From Christensenellaceae bacterium (GTDB lineage Bacteria; Bacillota; Clostridia; Christensenellales; Christensenellaceae), in NCBI GenBank assembly GCA_022846035.1, contig AP025580.1:2704447-2768446 (forward strand): a stretch of 64,000 nt of DNA, in the 5' to 3' direction. Every line of letters begins with the position of its first letter. Within the stretch, counting starts at the first letter, position 1. The notes below the pieces were generated by a model. The model was given only the letters and a program-made list of their open reading frames with translations, was not told the DNA's origin and searched no databases. This document shows, one piece after another, positions 7,783 through 18,127 of this stretch. Position numbers and translations under genes: made by a program.

Positions 7783-9261
7783 GTGGAATCGTTTAAAACA
7801 TTTATCAGGAACACTTTTAGCTTAAAAGTAGGCAGCGCGTCTGCGGATGAAATATACGCGCAAGTGCAGGACGGCGCGCAAATCAAAGGCTCCAATATGT
7901 GGATTCTGATTTGCGCGATTTTTATCGCGTCCATCGGGCTGAATATGAACAGTACGGCTGTGATCATCGGCGCGATGCTGATTTCGCCGCTTATGGGCGG
8001 CATTATTTCCATGGCGTACGGACTTGCCACAAACAATATCCGCCATACCAAAAACGCGTTTTTAAAATTTGCGCTGCAAATCGGCATTTCGCTGGCAACC
8101 TCTTTTATTTATTTCAAACTTTCGCCTATTTCCGTGGCGGATTCGGAATTGCTTGCACGCACCAGCCCGACGATTTGGGATGTGCTCATCGCCAGCTTCG
8201 GCGGATTCGCGGGCGTGATCGGTATCACGCGCAAGGAAAAAACAAACGTGATCCCCGGCGTGGCGATTGCTACGGCGCTTATGCCGCCGCTTTGTACGGC
8301 GGGGTATGGGCTGGCGGTCGGTTCCCTCGCCTACTTTTCCGGAGCCTTGTACCTATTCTTCATTAATACGTTCTTTATCTGCGTCACATCGGTCATTGTG
8401 CTGAAGCTGCTGCATATCCCCGCGCGCGAATTTTCGAATCAAAAAGCCAAAAACCGTTCCCGCATGATTATCGCCGTGATCGCGATTATCACGATTATCC
8501 CAAGCGTATATTTCGGGTACCAGATCGCCAATGAAACAATTATAAAAAGCAATTATCAAAGCTATATCAAAAATGAATTCCAGTTTGAGGAAACTCAGGT
8601 CGTCAGTTCGCAGCTTATGACGGACGACAACCTGATCGAAGTCGCTTTGGTGGGTAAAACGCTGGGAGACGACCAGATTCACGCTCTGGCGGACAAATTA
8701 CCGGAGTATAGCCTTGCCTCCATGTCCCTCAAAGTTAACCAGACGGTTTACGATACCGGCGTAAGCAAGGAAGATGTAGAAGCCCTCATCAATCAAAACC
8801 TGGACGATAAGAACCAGCAGGAGGCAACGGAATGGAGCGATATGGAAGAACTTCTTTCCAGCGCGCAGATGCAGCTTTTGGAATCGCAGGCCAACGATAT
8901 TGACATGGTCACAATCGCGCAGGATGTAAAGGCACTTTATCCGCAGATCGATTCCTGCGCAGGGGCCATCTTGTCTATCCCTGCAAAAAATTATGCCATG
9001 ACCTATGACAGCGCGATTTTGGTAGTCCATACGACCCAGCCCCTGACTGACGCGGAAAAAGCGCAGTTGACAAACTGGCTTGAAATGAAGACCGAAAAAA
9101 AATCGGTCTATCTATACGAATCCCCTGTTCCGATCACGTCTTCGCTGGATCCACAACCCGCCGCGTCTGCAACGCCGGACGCTGGACAAAGCGGTCAAAC
9201 GACGACGGTCGTTCCGCCGGACGGACAAACCCCCGCGCAGGACGGCGCGCCTGCGGCTTAA
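7783..9261 (+). CDS. DUF389 membrane protein
   Basis: The N-terminal half carries the DUF389 (TIGR00341-type) membrane core, with segments such as MWILICAIFIASIGLNMNS, VIIGAMLISPLMGGIIS and GVAIATALMPPLCTAGYG. The signature STAVIIGAMLISPLMG is typical. A long extramembrane region and a proline/glutamine-rich tail (from about residue 455) follow. Function in the family is unknown; transport has been suggested. I prefer the GTG start at VESFKTF, which has GGCGGGGA about 12 bases upstream, over an earlier GTG with no ribosome binding site. The protein would be 492 residues. It is followed by leuS with a 74-base gap. Confidence 0.87.
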   Translation: MESFKTFIRNTFSLKVGSASADEIYAQVQDGAQIKGSNMWILICAIFIASIGLNMNSTAVIIGAMLISPLMGGIISMAYGLATNNIRHTKNAFLKFALQIGISLATSFIYFKLSPISVADSELLARTSPTIWDVLIASFGGFAGVIGITRKEKTNVIPGVAIATALMPPLCTAGYGLAVGSLAYFSGALYLFFINTFFICVTSVIVLKLLHIPAREFSNQKAKNRSRMIIAVIAIITIIPSVYFGYQIANETIIKSNYQSYIKNEFQFEETQVVSSQLMTDDNLIEVALVGKTLGDDQIHALADKLPEYSLASMSLKVNQTVYDTGVSKEDVEALINQNLDDKNQQEATEWSDMEELLSSAQMQLLESQANDIDMVTIAQDVKALYPQIDSCAGAILSIPAKNYAMTYDSAILVVHTTQPLTDAEKAQLTNWLEMKTEKKSVYLYESPVPITSSLDPQPAASATPDAGQSGQTTTVVPPDGQTPAQDGAPAA

Positions 9262-9335
9262 CGATTGACTTTACGCCTAAAATAGCCGATAATAATTGAG
9301 GTATATTGAAATTTATGACCGCGGAGGCGAAGAAG

Positions 9336-11750
9336 TTGAACTTTACGGAAATTGAAAAGAAATGGCAAAAAAAATGGGCGGAAACTGGTCTTTATAAATT
9401 TGATAAAAACAGCGACAAGCCCAAGCACTATGTTTTGGAGATGTTTTCCTACCCGTCGGGCGCGAATCTGCACGTCGGGCATTGGTATAATTACAGCCTT
9501 TCGGATACCTATGCGCGTTTTATGCGTATGACGGGGCACAATGTGTTCCATCCGATGGGGTTTGACGCGTTCGGGCTTCCGGCGGAAAACTATGCCATCA
9601 AAACAGGTATCCACCCCAGCGATTCCACGCTGAAAAATATTGAAACCATGGAAAAACAGTTGCAGGCGATCGGCGCGACTTTCGATTGGGACTATGAACT
9701 CGTGACCTGCCTGCCCGAATATTATAAATGGACGCAGTGGTGCTTTTTACAGCTTTACAAGCACGGGCTTGCCTACCGCAAGGCGGCTCCCGTCAACTGG
9801 TGCCCGTCATGTCAGACCGTTCTTGCCAACGAACAGGTGGAGGGCGGCGAATGCGAACGCTGCGGAACGACGGTCACACGCAAACACCTGACACAGTGGT
9901 TTTTTAAGATCACGGATTATGCGGAACAGCTTTTAGAGGGACTGGACCGAATCGACTGGCCGGAAAAAACCAAGCTAATGCAAAAAAACTGGATCGGTAA
10001 ATCACGCGGCGGCGAGGTCAAATTCGATATTGTCGGCGGGGGTGATTTCACCGTATTTACTACGCGCGCGGATACGCTGTGCGGCTGTACTTATGTCGTC
10101 ATTTCGCCCGAGCACCCGCTTGTGGACAAAATCACCACTTCCGTGCAGGCTCCGGCGGTCAAGGAATACCAGGAATACGCGGCCAGGGCGACGGAGATCG
10201 ACCGGCTTTCCACCACGCGCGAAAAAACGGGCGTGTTCACGGGCGCTTACGCGGTGAATCCGTTAAACGGGCGTCAAGTTCCCATTTGGACGGCAGACTA
10301 CGTTCTCGCGAGCTACGGCACGGGCTGCGTGATGGCCGTTCCCGCGCACGACGAAAGAGACTTTGCTTTCGCGGAAAAATACAATTTACCCATCGAGCGC
10401 GTGATTGACGCAAAGGATAAGGATACGGATAATAAACTGCCCTTTATAGAGCACGGTATCCTTGTGAACAGTGGAAAATATGACGGCCTTACTACCGAGG
10501 AAGGCAAGAAAGCGATTTTAGAGGATTTGGGCAAGGAGGAACGCGGCGGCTTCAAGATCAATTACCGCCTGCGCGACTGGCTTGTTTCGCGCCAGCGTTA
10601 TTGGGGCGCGCCCATTCCTATGGTGTATTGCGACAAATGCGGCGAAGTACCCGTGCCCGAATCACAGCTTCCGGTGGAGCTTCCGTATGACGTAAACTTC
10701 ACGCCGGACGGTACGTCTCCCCTTGCGAAAAAGGAAAGTTTCGTCAATACGACCTGTCCTATCTGCGGCGGGAAAGCCAAGCGCGACGTGGATACGATGG
10801 ATACGTTCGTATGCTCGTCGTGGTATTACCTGCGCTATCCCGACAACAAAAACAGCGAGGAGGCGTGGAACAAAAAGATTGTCGACGAAATGCTGCCTGT
10901 GGATAAATACATCGGCGGCGCGGAACACGCAGTTATGCACCTGCTGTACGCGCGGTTTTTCACCAAAGCTTTCCACGACATGGGTTATATCGGCTTTGAC
11001 GAGCCGTTTATGTCGCTTGTCCACCAGGGAACGATCTTAGGGCCGGACGGCGAAAAGATGAGCAAGAGCCGTGGAAACGTGATTTCCCCCGACGACCTGA
11101 TCAAAAAGTACGGGTCGGATACGCTGCGCATGTACCTTGCGTTCGGTTTTAACTATGTAGAGGGGGGGCCGTGGAACGACGACGGTATCAAGGCCATCAA
11201 CCGCTTTTTGGAACGTGTGGAGCGTCTGGTAGGCGCAGTGCAAGAGCTTTCCGGCGGCAGTGGCAAGGTGGATGCGGATCTTAATTACCAGCTCAATTAT
11301 GCGGTCAAAAATGTAGCGCACGATATTCCGGTGTTCTCGTTTAATACGGCGGTTGCGCGTATCATGGAGCTTGTGAACGCGTTCTATAAGTATATGGACG
11401 GACAGCCGGACGGCGCGTTTGCAAAGGTCGTCGCGCAAAAGCTGTGCCTGCTCCTTGCTCCGTTTGCGCCGCACTTTGCAGAGGAAATGTGGAACCGTTT
11501 AGGCTGCGGGTATTCCATTTTCAACCAGGATTTCCCCGTGTGCGACGAAAGTGCGCTCGTGCGCCCAACCGTCAACATGGCGGTACAGGTCAACGGTAAA
11601 GTCCGCGCGAAATTCGATATTGCGGCGGACGCTTCCAAGGAAGAAACCGAGGCTTTTGTGCGCAGTGAATTTGCAAATCTCTGGGAAGGCAAGGAAATTG
11701 TGAAATTCATCGTCGTACCCGGGCGCATTGTGAACATCGTGGTGAAATAG
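9336..11750 (+). CDS. leuS: leucyl-tRNA synthetase
   Basis: Class I aminoacyl-tRNA synthetase that charges tRNA-Leu. The HIGH-type motif is HVGH at residues 46-49 and KMSKS is at 574-578. Zinc-ribbon cysteines (CPSC...CERCG) lie near residue 165, and the CP1 editing domain contains [15 protein letters not shown]. With the TTG start it is 804 residues, the same size as its Bacillus relatives. That TTG ([10 protein letters not shown]) is preceded by GGAGG at 8 bases; earlier in-frame ATG or TTG codons lack a ribosome binding site. There is no T-box leader, only a 74-base gap from the DUF389 gene, and a strong terminator follows. Confidence 0.98.
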   Translation: MNFTEIEKKWQKKWAETGLYKFDKNSDKPKHYVLEMFSYPSGANLHVGHWYNYSLSDTYARFMRMTGHNVFHPMGFDAFGLPAENYAIKTGIHPSDSTLKNIETMEKQLQAIGATFDWDYELVTCLPEYYKWTQWCFLQLYKHGLAYRKAAPVNWCPSCQTVLANEQVEGGECERCGTTVTRKHLTQWFFKITDYAEQLLEGLDRIDWPEKTKLMQKNWIGKSRGGEVKFDIVGGGDFTVFTTRADTLCGCTYVVISPEHPLVDKITTSVQAPAVKEYQEYAARATEIDRLSTTREKTGVFTGAYAVNPLNGRQVPIWTADYVLASYGTGCVMAVPAHDERDFAFAEKYNLPIERVIDAKDKDTDNKLPFIEHGILVNSGKYDGLTTEEGKKAILEDLGKEERGGFKINYRLRDWLVSRQRYWGAPIPMVYCDKCGEVPVPESQLPVELPYDVNFTPDGTSPLAKKESFVNTTCPICGGKAKRDVDTMDTFVCSSWYYLRYPDNKNSEEAWNKKIVDEMLPVDKYIGGAEHAVMHLLYARFFTKAFHDMGYIGFDEPFMSLVHQGTILGPDGEKMSKSRGNVISPDDLIKKYGSDTLRMYLAFGFNYVEGGPWNDDGIKAINRFLERVERLVGAVQELSGGSGKVDADLNYQLNYAVKNVAHDIPVFSFNTAVARIMELVNAFYKYMDGQPDGAFAKVVAQKLCLLLAPFAPHFAEEMWNRLGCGYSIFNQDFPVCDESALVRPTVNMAVQVNGKVRAKFDIAADASKEETEAFVRSEFANLWEGKEIVKFIVVPGRIVNIVVK

Positions 11751-11783
11751 TGGATAAATAATAAGGGAATTTTTTGAGAGGAA

Positions 11784-11815
11784 AAGAGGCTGTGGAAAAT
11801 CCACAGCCTCTTTTT
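11784..11815. terminator. bidirectional terminator between leuS and serS
   Basis: A 13-base-pair stem (AAGAGGCTGTGGA with TCCACAGCCTCTT) is flanked by a T-run on the plus strand and by T's on the minus strand. It serves the convergent leuS and serS genes. Confidence 0.9.
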
Positions 11816-11823
11816 ATTCGCTT

Positions 11824-13098
11824 TTATTTTACTCCACGAATAAACTCGCGTCCGATATATGGCCGTAAAGCCTGCGGCACTTTGATACTGCCGTCCTGTT
11901 GCTGGTAATTTTCCATGATTGCCGCCACCGTACGGCCTACCGCAAGGCCGCTGCCGTTTAGGGTGTGCACAAATTTCAGCGAGCCGTCGCTGTCTCTAAA
12001 ACGGATTCCTGCGCGGCGCGCCTGGAAATCTTCGAAGTTCGAGCACGAAGAAATTTCCACATACCGCCCATAGCTTGGCATCCATACCTCAATATCGTAT
12101 GTTTTCGCGGACGAAAAACCGAGATCGCCGCCGCACAAAAGAACCACGCGGTAAGGGATCTGCAATATCTGCAAAATACTTTCCGCATTCGCTACCAGTT
12201 TTTCAAGCTCCAGATAGGATTCATCCGGCCGTGTGAATTTTACAAGCTCCACCTTATTGAACTGGTGCAAACGGATAAGTCCTTTGGTATCCCTGCCCGC
12301 GCTGCCTGCTTCCGCACGGAAGCACGGCGTGTATGCGCAACGGTAAATCGGCAGGTCCGCGCCGTCTAAGATAGACTCGCGGTACATATTCGTCACCGGA
12401 ACCTCTGCCGTCGGGATCAGGTAAAGGTCGGTATCCTCGATATGGTACATATCCTCGGCAAACTTCGGAAGCTGGCCCGTGCCTTCCATGGATTTCTGGT
12501 TGGCCACAAACGGCGGAATCACTTCCGTATAACCGTTCTGCTCGGTATGCGTATTGAGCATAAAGTTCATGACCGAACGCTCCAGCCTTGCGCCGAGGCC
12601 CTTATAAAACACAAAACGGCTGCCCGCGACCTTTGCGCCCAGCTCCGGATCGATAATATCAAGATCATTTCCCAAATCCCAGTGTGCTTTCGGCTCGAAA
12701 TCAAACTTCGTGGGCTCCATAAACTTGCGGATTTCCACGTTGTCGCTGTCGTCGTTGCCCGCCGGAACGCTTGCGTCCGGACGGTTGGGGATTGTCATCA
12801 TATTTTTTTCCAGATTCGCAGACATGATCTGCAGCTCCGCGTCGTAATCCTTGATTTGCGCCGCCAGCTCTTTCATCTCCATCATAACGGAAGAAACGTC
12901 CTCCCCGTTTTTCTTCATCACGGGGATTTCCTTTGAGATCCTGTTCCGCTTTGCCTTTAATTCTTCCACTTTAGTCATCAGCGCGCGGCGCTCTTCGTCA
13001 AGCTTTATCACCACGTCCAGCTCAATGTCCTTGCCACGCTTTGAAAGCGCGTCTGCAATCGTTTTGAAATTGTCGCGTAACGTCCTTAAATCCAGCAT
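11824..13098 (-). CDS. serS: seryl-tRNA synthetase
   Basis: Class II synthetase of 424 residues that charges tRNA-Ser and also supplies Ser-tRNA(Sec) where present. The N-terminal antiparallel coiled coil (about residues 25-105) binds the tRNA variable arm. Motif 2 ([26 protein letters not shown]) and motif 3 ([19 protein letters not shown]) form the active site. It ends at the shared leuS/serS terminator and lies 44 bases downstream of argS on the same strand, so the two synthetases probably form one transcript. No T-box leader is visible. Confidence 0.97.
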   Translation of the reverse strand: MLDLRTLRDNFKTIADALSKRGKDIELDVVIKLDEERRALMTKVEELKAKRNRISKEIPVMKKNGEDVSSVMMEMKELAAQIKDYDAELQIMSANLEKNMMTIPNRPDASVPAGNDDSDNVEIRKFMEPTKFDFEPKAHWDLGNDLDIIDPELGAKVAGSRFVFYKGLGARLERSVMNFMLNTHTEQNGYTEVIPPFVANQKSMEGTGQLPKFAEDMYHIEDTDLYLIPTAEVPVTNMYRESILDGADLPIYRCAYTPCFRAEAGSAGRDTKGLIRLHQFNKVELVKFTRPDESYLELEKLVANAESILQILQIPYRVVLLCGGDLGFSSAKTYDIEVWMPSYGRYVEISSCSNFEDFQARRAGIRFRDSDGSLKFVHTLNGSGLAVGRTVAAIMENYQQQDGSIKVPQALRPYIGREFIRGVK

Positions 13099-13142
13099 TT
13101 CTTACTCCAACCTCTTCTCTGTCTAATAAACTTATTCAATCC

Positions 13143-14834
13143 TTACATTCTATCCGGCGCTTTGATGCCGAGCAGGGAGAGCCCCCGTTTGAGGGTATCC
13201 TTTACCGCACGGGTAAGCGTCACGCGCGCGTTGGTCTGCTCCACATTCTCATCAATGATCCTATATTCATAATAGTACTTGTTAAATGCCTGTGCAAGCT
13301 CTATTAAATGGCGCGTCACATAGAAAGGCTCGTTCTTTTCGCTTGCAGCCACGAGCGTCTGCGGGAAGAGCGCCAGGCATTTCAAAACGGCAAACGCCTC
13401 GTCGTTATCAAGCGCGGAAACGTCCATGCCTTTGTCGTTCTTTTCGTGACGGCGGATAACGGACGCGCAGCGCGTATGCGTATATTGCACGTACGGACCC
13501 GTTTCCCCATCGAAATTAAGCACCCTGTCAAACGAAAACATAATATCTTTGATACGGCTTTGCGAAAGCGTTGAAAAAATCACCGCGCCGATACCTATAT
13601 CGCTTGCGATCTTTTCCTTGTCTTCCAGATTCGGGTTCTTTTCCTCAATGATGGAAAGCGTCTTTTCCACGGATTTTTTGAGCACGTCTTCCAAAAGCAC
13701 GATCTTACCGTGACGTGTGGAAAGCGTACCGTCCTCTAAAGACACCATGCCAAATGCCACATGTTCGCAATCCTTTGACCAGTCATAGCCCATTTTTCCC
13801 AAAACGGCAAATACCTGCTTGAAGTGCAGATTCTGCTGGTAGGCGACTACATACAGGTTTTTATAAAAATCGTACGTCTTTTTGCGGTACTCGGCAGCCG
13901 CCAGGTCGCGCGTCGCATACAGCGTCGTACCGTCGGATTTCAAGATGATCGCCGGCGGAAGCTCTTCCTCGTCCAGCCGCACCACATACGCGCCCTCGCT
14001 CTTAACGAGCAAATTTTTCTCGCGCAGTTCATCCAGCACCGCCGGGATCTTATCGTTATAAAAGCTTTCGCCCGCGAAGCTGTCGAACCGCACGTCCAAA
14101 AGTTCGTATACGCGCTTTGCTTCGCGCAACGTCAGTTCCTTAAACCATCCGAAGATACGCATTGCTTCTTCGTCGCCGTCTTCGATCTTTTTAAACCACG
14201 CACGCGCCTGTTCATTAAGCGCCTCGTCTTTGTCTGCTTCCTCATGGAAACGCACATACAGCTTGAGCATGGCGGAAACGCTGTCGCGGTTTATTTCGTC
14301 ATCGTTCCCCCACATTTTATAGGCCGCTATGAGTTTACCAAACTGCGTGCCCCAGTCGCCCAGATGATTGACGCCCACCACGTTGTATCCCAAATATTGA
14401 TTGATCTTGTAAAGCGCGCTGCCGATGGCCGTTGAAGACAGGTGTCCGATGTGGAACGGTTTTGCAATATTGACGGACGAATAGTCGATCACAATCGTCT
14501 TATTATCGCCGATATTCGATCTTCCCCAATTCTCTCCTGCGGCGCTTACCTCTGAAAGAACGCTTTGCGCATAATACATTCTGTCGTAAAAGAAATTAAG
14601 ATACCCGCCCGCAACCTGTATCCGCGATACAAAATCCGGCTTTTCTATGTTTTCGGCGATCTCCTGCGCAATCACCGGCGGCGCCTTTTTCAGCACCTTG
14701 GCCAGCTTAAAGCACGGCAAAGCCGCGTCGCCCATTTTCGGATCGGGCGGCGTTTCCAGCATTTCCGAAACTTCTGTGCTTTGCATCCCTGCCGCGCCTG
14801 CTATTTTTTCCGCCAATGCGGTTTTCAAATCCAT
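13143..14834 (-). CDS. argS: arginyl-tRNA synthetase
   Basis: Class I synthetase that charges tRNA-Arg, requiring tRNA for activation. HIGH is exact at residues 128-131 (AKPFHIGHLSS). The KMSKS position is degenerate (STRHGK), as is common in ArgRS. The N-terminal additional domain and the C-terminal DALR anticodon-binding domain, ending LSLLGIKAPDRM, are both present. The length of 563 residues is normal. The MDLKT start is supported by GCGAGGG about 7 bases upstream; longer in-frame starts lack a ribosome binding site. It probably leads an argS-serS operon. Confidence 0.97.
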   Translation of the reverse strand: MDLKTALAEKIAGAAGMQSTEVSEMLETPPDPKMGDAALPCFKLAKVLKKAPPVIAQEIAENIEKPDFVSRIQVAGGYLNFFYDRMYYAQSVLSEVSAAGENWGRSNIGDNKTIVIDYSSVNIAKPFHIGHLSSTAIGSALYKINQYLGYNVVGVNHLGDWGTQFGKLIAAYKMWGNDDEINRDSVSAMLKLYVRFHEEADKDEALNEQARAWFKKIEDGDEEAMRIFGWFKELTLREAKRVYELLDVRFDSFAGESFYNDKIPAVLDELREKNLLVKSEGAYVVRLDEEELPPAIILKSDGTTLYATRDLAAAEYRKKTYDFYKNLYVVAYQQNLHFKQVFAVLGKMGYDWSKDCEHVAFGMVSLEDGTLSTRHGKIVLLEDVLKKSVEKTLSIIEEKNPNLEDKEKIASDIGIGAVIFSTLSQSRIKDIMFSFDRVLNFDGETGPYVQYTHTRCASVIRRHEKNDKGMDVSALDNDEAFAVLKCLALFPQTLVAASEKNEPFYVTRHLIELAQAFNKYYYEYRIIDENVEQTNARVTLTRAVKDTLKRGLSLLGIKAPDRM

Positions 14835-14951
14835 TCTTTTCCCTCGCCTTACTCGTTTGATAGCATTCATAAATATATCATAAAAGCGCGGTTTTATCAA
14901 TGTATTTTGTGTGCTATACTAACATGGTAGCCATAAAAAAGAGGAGATATT

Positions 14952-15035
14952 ATGAAGTTAGGAATAAAGCGCCTGCTGTTTTTGATTCCATTTGTCGTTT
15001 TTGCAATCGTGCTTTTGGTGTTGTCGTACAAATGA
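14952..15035 (+). CDS. 27-residue single-span membrane peptide
   Basis: A tiny gene of 27 codons plus stop with a strong GAGGAG ribosome binding site. It encodes a basic N-terminus (MKLGIKR) followed by one hydrophobic helix (LLFLIPFVVFAIVLLVLSYK). Its stop overlaps the apbE start as ATGA, so the two are translationally coupled. It heads the ApbE/NusG-II/Gx operon and could be a small subunit or assembly partner of a membrane complex; this is inference. No homologous family is recognisable at this size. Confidence 0.65.
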   Translation: MKLGIKRLLFLIPFVVFAIVLLVLSYK

Positions 15036-16042
15036 AACGTATATTCCCTATTCTTCTTGCCATAACATGCACTTTCATATTGTGCGCATGCGCGCCGGCC
15101 GTACAGCAGAGCGAATCGTTCGTCATGAATACTACCGTCCGGCAAACGGTGTATGCAGAGGACAAAGACGTGATCCGGCAAAACAACCAAATACTGCGCG
15201 GCATCGAAAACGAAATGTCAAAAACGATCGCGCAAAGCGACGTGGCGCGGATGAACGCTGCAAATACTGAGGATGTTGAGATTTCCGACGCAACCGCGCT
15301 GGTCCTGAAAAGCTGTATCGAGCAGGCCAAGCTGACCAGCGGCGCCTTTAATCCCGCGCTGGGCGGCGTGATAAACGCCTGGGACTTCGGCACGGAAAAC
15401 GCGCATGTTCCCGCGCAGGCAAAGCTGGAAGAATTGCTGGCGCATACGGATTACAACCAGGTTACCGTCAATATAAGCGAGGACGGGAAAGCCGTCGCTA
15501 ACGCGGGCGGCACGAAAATCGACCTGGGCGGCGCGGCAAAAGGGTACGCCCTTGACCTCCTCGCGCAAAATCTGTCGGACAACCATGTATCCTCTGCTAT
15601 TCTCTCCGTCGGCGGCAGTATCTATGCAACCGGAAAAAAACCGGATGGCGGCACATATAAAATCGGTATCCGTGATCCGGACGGCGGCGAAAACGATTAT
15701 ATGGCCACGCTCGATTTAGATGGAAGATTTGTTTCCACATCCGGTATTTACGAACGCGGCTTTACGGAAAACGGGAAATACTATTTCCATATTCTGGACC
15801 CCAAAACCGGTTATCCTGCGGACACCGGACTTAAGGCCGTTACGGTCATCTGCGATAGCGGCCTCAAGTCGGATATTTATTCTACGGCGCTCTTTGTCAT
15901 GGGGCCCGAAAAAGGGATCGCATTTGCGCAGCAGCAAGGCGCGGACGCGCTCTTCCTGACGGATGACAAACGGGTCATTATGACGGACGGATTTGCAGAA
16001 AAATACAACCTTACCATAAAAAACAGGGAATACCATGAGTAA
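15032..16042 (+). CDS. apbE: ApbE-type FAD:protein FMN transferase lipoprotein
   Basis: Covalently attaches FMN to threonine or serine residues of extracytoplasmic proteins, using FAD. A signal peptide with lipobox LCAC (lipidated Cys20) anchors it outside the membrane. Family motifs include GGVINAWDFG, the KIDLGGAAKGYALDLL segment and DGRFVSTSGIYERGF, followed by HILDPKTGYPA. The length of 336 residues is typical. The ATG overlaps the stop of the upstream membrane peptide (ATGA), and the gene overlaps the next one by 8 bases, so a coupled operon is clear. The flavinylated partner carrying a D-x-x-[ST]-[GS]-A-T motif is not in the neighbourhood. Confidence 0.95.
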   Translation: MKRIFPILLAITCTFILCACAPAVQQSESFVMNTTVRQTVYAEDKDVIRQNNQILRGIENEMSKTIAQSDVARMNAANTEDVEISDATALVLKSCIEQAKLTSGAFNPALGGVINAWDFGTENAHVPAQAKLEELLAHTDYNQVTVNISEDGKAVANAGGTKIDLGGAAKGYALDLLAQNLSDNHVSSAILSVGGSIYATGKKPDGGTYKIGIRDPDGGENDYMATLDLDGRFVSTSGIYERGFTENGKYYFHILDPKTGYPADTGLKAVTVICDSGLKSDIYSTALFVMGPEKGIAFAQQQGADALFLTDDKRVIMTDGFAEKYNLTIKNREYHE

Positions 16043-16400
16043 ATTCGTTAAAAAAAGCGATATTGTCTTTACGGTCTGCCTCGTGGCGGCTATTCTTTTG
16101 GTTTGGTTTTTTACGCTCCCGCGCGACGCGGGCAATCAGGTCGTTTTCCGGCAAAACGGCGAAATCATCGCCACGCTTCCCCTTTCGGAAGAGACGGTCT
16201 ACGAGGTCTTTGGACCCTACCATAATACTTTTGAAATCAAAGACGGTACCGTGCGCATTTCGCATACAGATTGTCCCAACCATCAATGCGAGAAAACAGG
16301 CGCAATCGGCAAGGCGGGACAGGCGATCGTGTGCGCGCCCAACAGCGTGAGCGCGACGATTACAGGAGAGGAGAGAGCGGTCGATGGCATTACCGGATAA
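16035..16400 (+). CDS. NusG domain II protein, EetA-like
   Basis: A 121-residue protein with one N-terminal membrane span (about residues 10-27) and an extracellular NusG domain II. The signature is DCPNHQCEKTGAIGKAGQAI and VCAPN, with three conserved cysteines. Proteins of this type sit beside Gx-transporter genes in Gram-positive operons, and I believe the EetA of the Listeria extracellular electron transfer locus belongs here. The precise role is unknown. It overlaps apbE by 8 bases and the downstream gene by 17 bases, so the operon is tightly coupled. Confidence 0.85.
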   Translation: MSKFVKKSDIVFTVCLVAAILLVWFFTLPRDAGNQVVFRQNGEIIATLPLSEETVYEVFGPYHNTFEIKDGTVRISHTDCPNHQCEKTGAIGKAGQAIVCAPNSVSATITGEERAVDGITG

Positions 16401-16899
16401 CAAAACCTCCAAATTCGTTCTGGCCGCCGTTTTATGCGGCATTGCCCTTGCACTGTCGCTCCTCGACGGAGCAATCTCCGCGCTGCTTCCCCTGCCCGGC
16501 TTCAAGCTGGGGCTGGCGAACGTAGTATCTCTTTTTGCGCTTTACTATCTCGGCCTGCCGTTGGCTATGCTTATCTGCGCGGTACGCAGTATTTTAACGG
16601 CCGTCCTCTCCGGCAATATGACAATGCTGCTTTTTTCGCTTGCGGGCGGCCTCGTTTCTATCCTCGTCATGTTCCTGCTTATGAAAAAGCTATCTCTTAT
16701 TAAGGTAAGCGTCACCGGGGGAATCACGCACAATCTGATGCAGCTTGTGTGCGCCGCGCTTTTGACCGCCACGCCACAGGTATCGTATTACCTGCCCGTG
16801 CTTATCCTCATGGGCGCGGTATGCGGATTTTTTATGGGGCTGTTGTGCGTCCTTGTCTTCTCACGATTAAATAAAACAGCTTTGCGCAAAACTTTGTAA
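16384..16899 (+). CDS. Gx transporter family membrane protein, EetB-like
   Basis: A hydrophobic protein of 171 residues with about five membrane segments. The characteristic FKLGLANVVSLFALYYLG and GGLVSILVMFLL stretches match the Gx transporter family, historically mislabelled heptaprenyl diphosphate synthase component I. Its neighbours ApbE and the NusG-domain-II protein are the usual company, and EetB of extracellular electron transfer loci appears to be of this class. GAGGAGAGAG lies upstream of the ATG, inside the previous gene. The transported ligand is unknown. Confidence 0.85.
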   Translation: MALPDNKTSKFVLAAVLCGIALALSLLDGAISALLPLPGFKLGLANVVSLFALYYLGLPLAMLICAVRSILTAVLSGNMTMLLFSLAGGLVSILVMFLLMKKLSLIKVSVTGGITHNLMQLVCAALLTATPQVSYYLPVLILMGAVCGFFMGLLCVLVFSRLNKTALRKTL

Positions 16900-16953
16900 T
16901 CTGATAGTATAATAGCAATCATGCCCTGTCATTCGCGTCATAGAGGTGAACTC

Positions 16954-18078
16954 ATGAAAAAAACCATTTTTATCCTGATCGCCGTATCGCTGCTTGTGCC
17001 GCTGCTTTTTACCTGCTGCTCCCCGCCCATAAAGACGCCGGAACCGGATACTTCCCCTACGCAGGAAACAAGTACTTCCCCCTCTACGGAAGCTGTCAAA
17101 GCACCTCTCGTCCTGCCAGCCTTTGATGAGATCATAGCTGACCATGCCTTTTCCAGTTCCTGTGTTCCGGATGAACTATACCCTGCCGATACGGATCTCA
17201 AAGGATACGACGTCATCTTAAAACATCCCGAAACCACGCGGTCTTTAACAGATTGTTTTGACGTATGGCTTTCCGAGGCCGTCTCCGCCGTGCAAAACCG
17301 GTATCAAGAATATTATACCCGCGTCAACATCACCGCCGACATTGAAGCGCCGTCCTGGCAGCTCCTTTCATCCGTGGCGTACGGATGCGCTTCTCCCGAG
17401 GATTTTACCGCCTTGTTTCCATCGCTCATCCATGTCAAAATCACAAAGAACGACGATTTTTCTGATGACTATGCCTCTTTTGACCTTACCGTAACGGCGG
17501 AAAGGCCACAGCAGCTTTTCTACACGCTTGCGCGTACGGACGCAAGCGATTCTTCGTCTATCCCCTCCGGCTTTTTTATGTGTACCTACCTAAGCACCGC
17601 ATATGATGAAAATATGGAAATGATAACGCCCGATGAAGAAAATCTTCCTGTACTCAGCGAAACGCTGACCTTTCCGCTCCCTGATCGCTACGACTATGTG
17701 GATAGCTGGTACGACGACCGCGACGGCGGCGCCCGCCGGCATACGGGTACGGACATCCTCTGTCCGGAAAGAACGCCGGAACTTGCCTGTGTAGACGGTA
17801 CCATACTTGCGGTCGGCACGGGGGATGGCACGGGAAATTATGTCGTTATCGGCGGCAGCGACGGCACGCAATACCATTATTATCATATGGTAGAGATCTC
17901 TACGTTTGTTTCAGTCGGCGATGAAATATCGCGCGGTGATGTGGTCGGGCTTGCGGGCAATACCGGCAATAGCACCGCCAACCATTTGCACTTGGCGATC
18001 ATTCATCCGTCCGGCGTATACGTGAATCCGTATCCTTATCTGAACGAAGCGGTCACGCCAGAGGATTCGGTAAATTAG
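16954..18078 (+). CDS. M23 (LytM) peptidase lipoprotein
   Basis: A secreted, probably lipid-anchored peptidoglycan endopeptidase of 374 residues. Its N-terminal signal with TCC at 20-22 suggests lipidation, and a Thr/Pro/Ser-rich linker follows. The C-terminal M23 domain has the metal motif HTGTD (H-x-x-x-D) in the RRHTGTDIL segment. The second metal histidines are in HYYHMVE and NHLHLAI, and the GDVVGLAGNTGNST turn is typical. The region before the domain (about residues 40-230) matches no known domain. The MKKTIF start follows GAGGTG. It is transcribed alone and ends at a bidirectional terminator. Confidence 0.9.
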   Translation: MKKTIFILIAVSLLVPLLFTCCSPPIKTPEPDTSPTQETSTSPSTEAVKAPLVLPAFDEIIADHAFSSSCVPDELYPADTDLKGYDVILKHPETTRSLTDCFDVWLSEAVSAVQNRYQEYYTRVNITADIEAPSWQLLSSVAYGCASPEDFTALFPSLIHVKITKNDDFSDDYASFDLTVTAERPQQLFYTLARTDASDSSSIPSGFFMCTYLSTAYDENMEMITPDEENLPVLSETLTFPLPDRYDYVDSWYDDRDGGARRHTGTDILCPERTPELACVDGTILAVGTGDGTGNYVVIGGSDGTQYHYYHMVEISTFVSVGDEISRGDVVGLAGNTGNSTANHLHLAIIHPSGVYVNPYPYLNEAVTPEDSVN

Positions 18079-18085
18079 GTTACGC

Positions 18086-18116
18086 AAAAAAGAGTTTCCC
18101 AAGGGAAACTCTTTTT
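18086..18116. terminator. bidirectional terminator
   Basis: A stem of AAAAAGAGTTTCCC against GGGAAACTCTTTTT with a 2-base centre has T-runs on both sides. It separates the convergent M23 gene and the DUF2007 gene. Confidence 0.88.
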
Positions 18117-18127
18117 CTTTTACCTGT

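Noticed and set aside
9262..9335. T-box leader before leuS (also checked for serS and argS)
   Set aside because: The gaps are 74 bases or less, or lack the T-box sequence and antiterminator.
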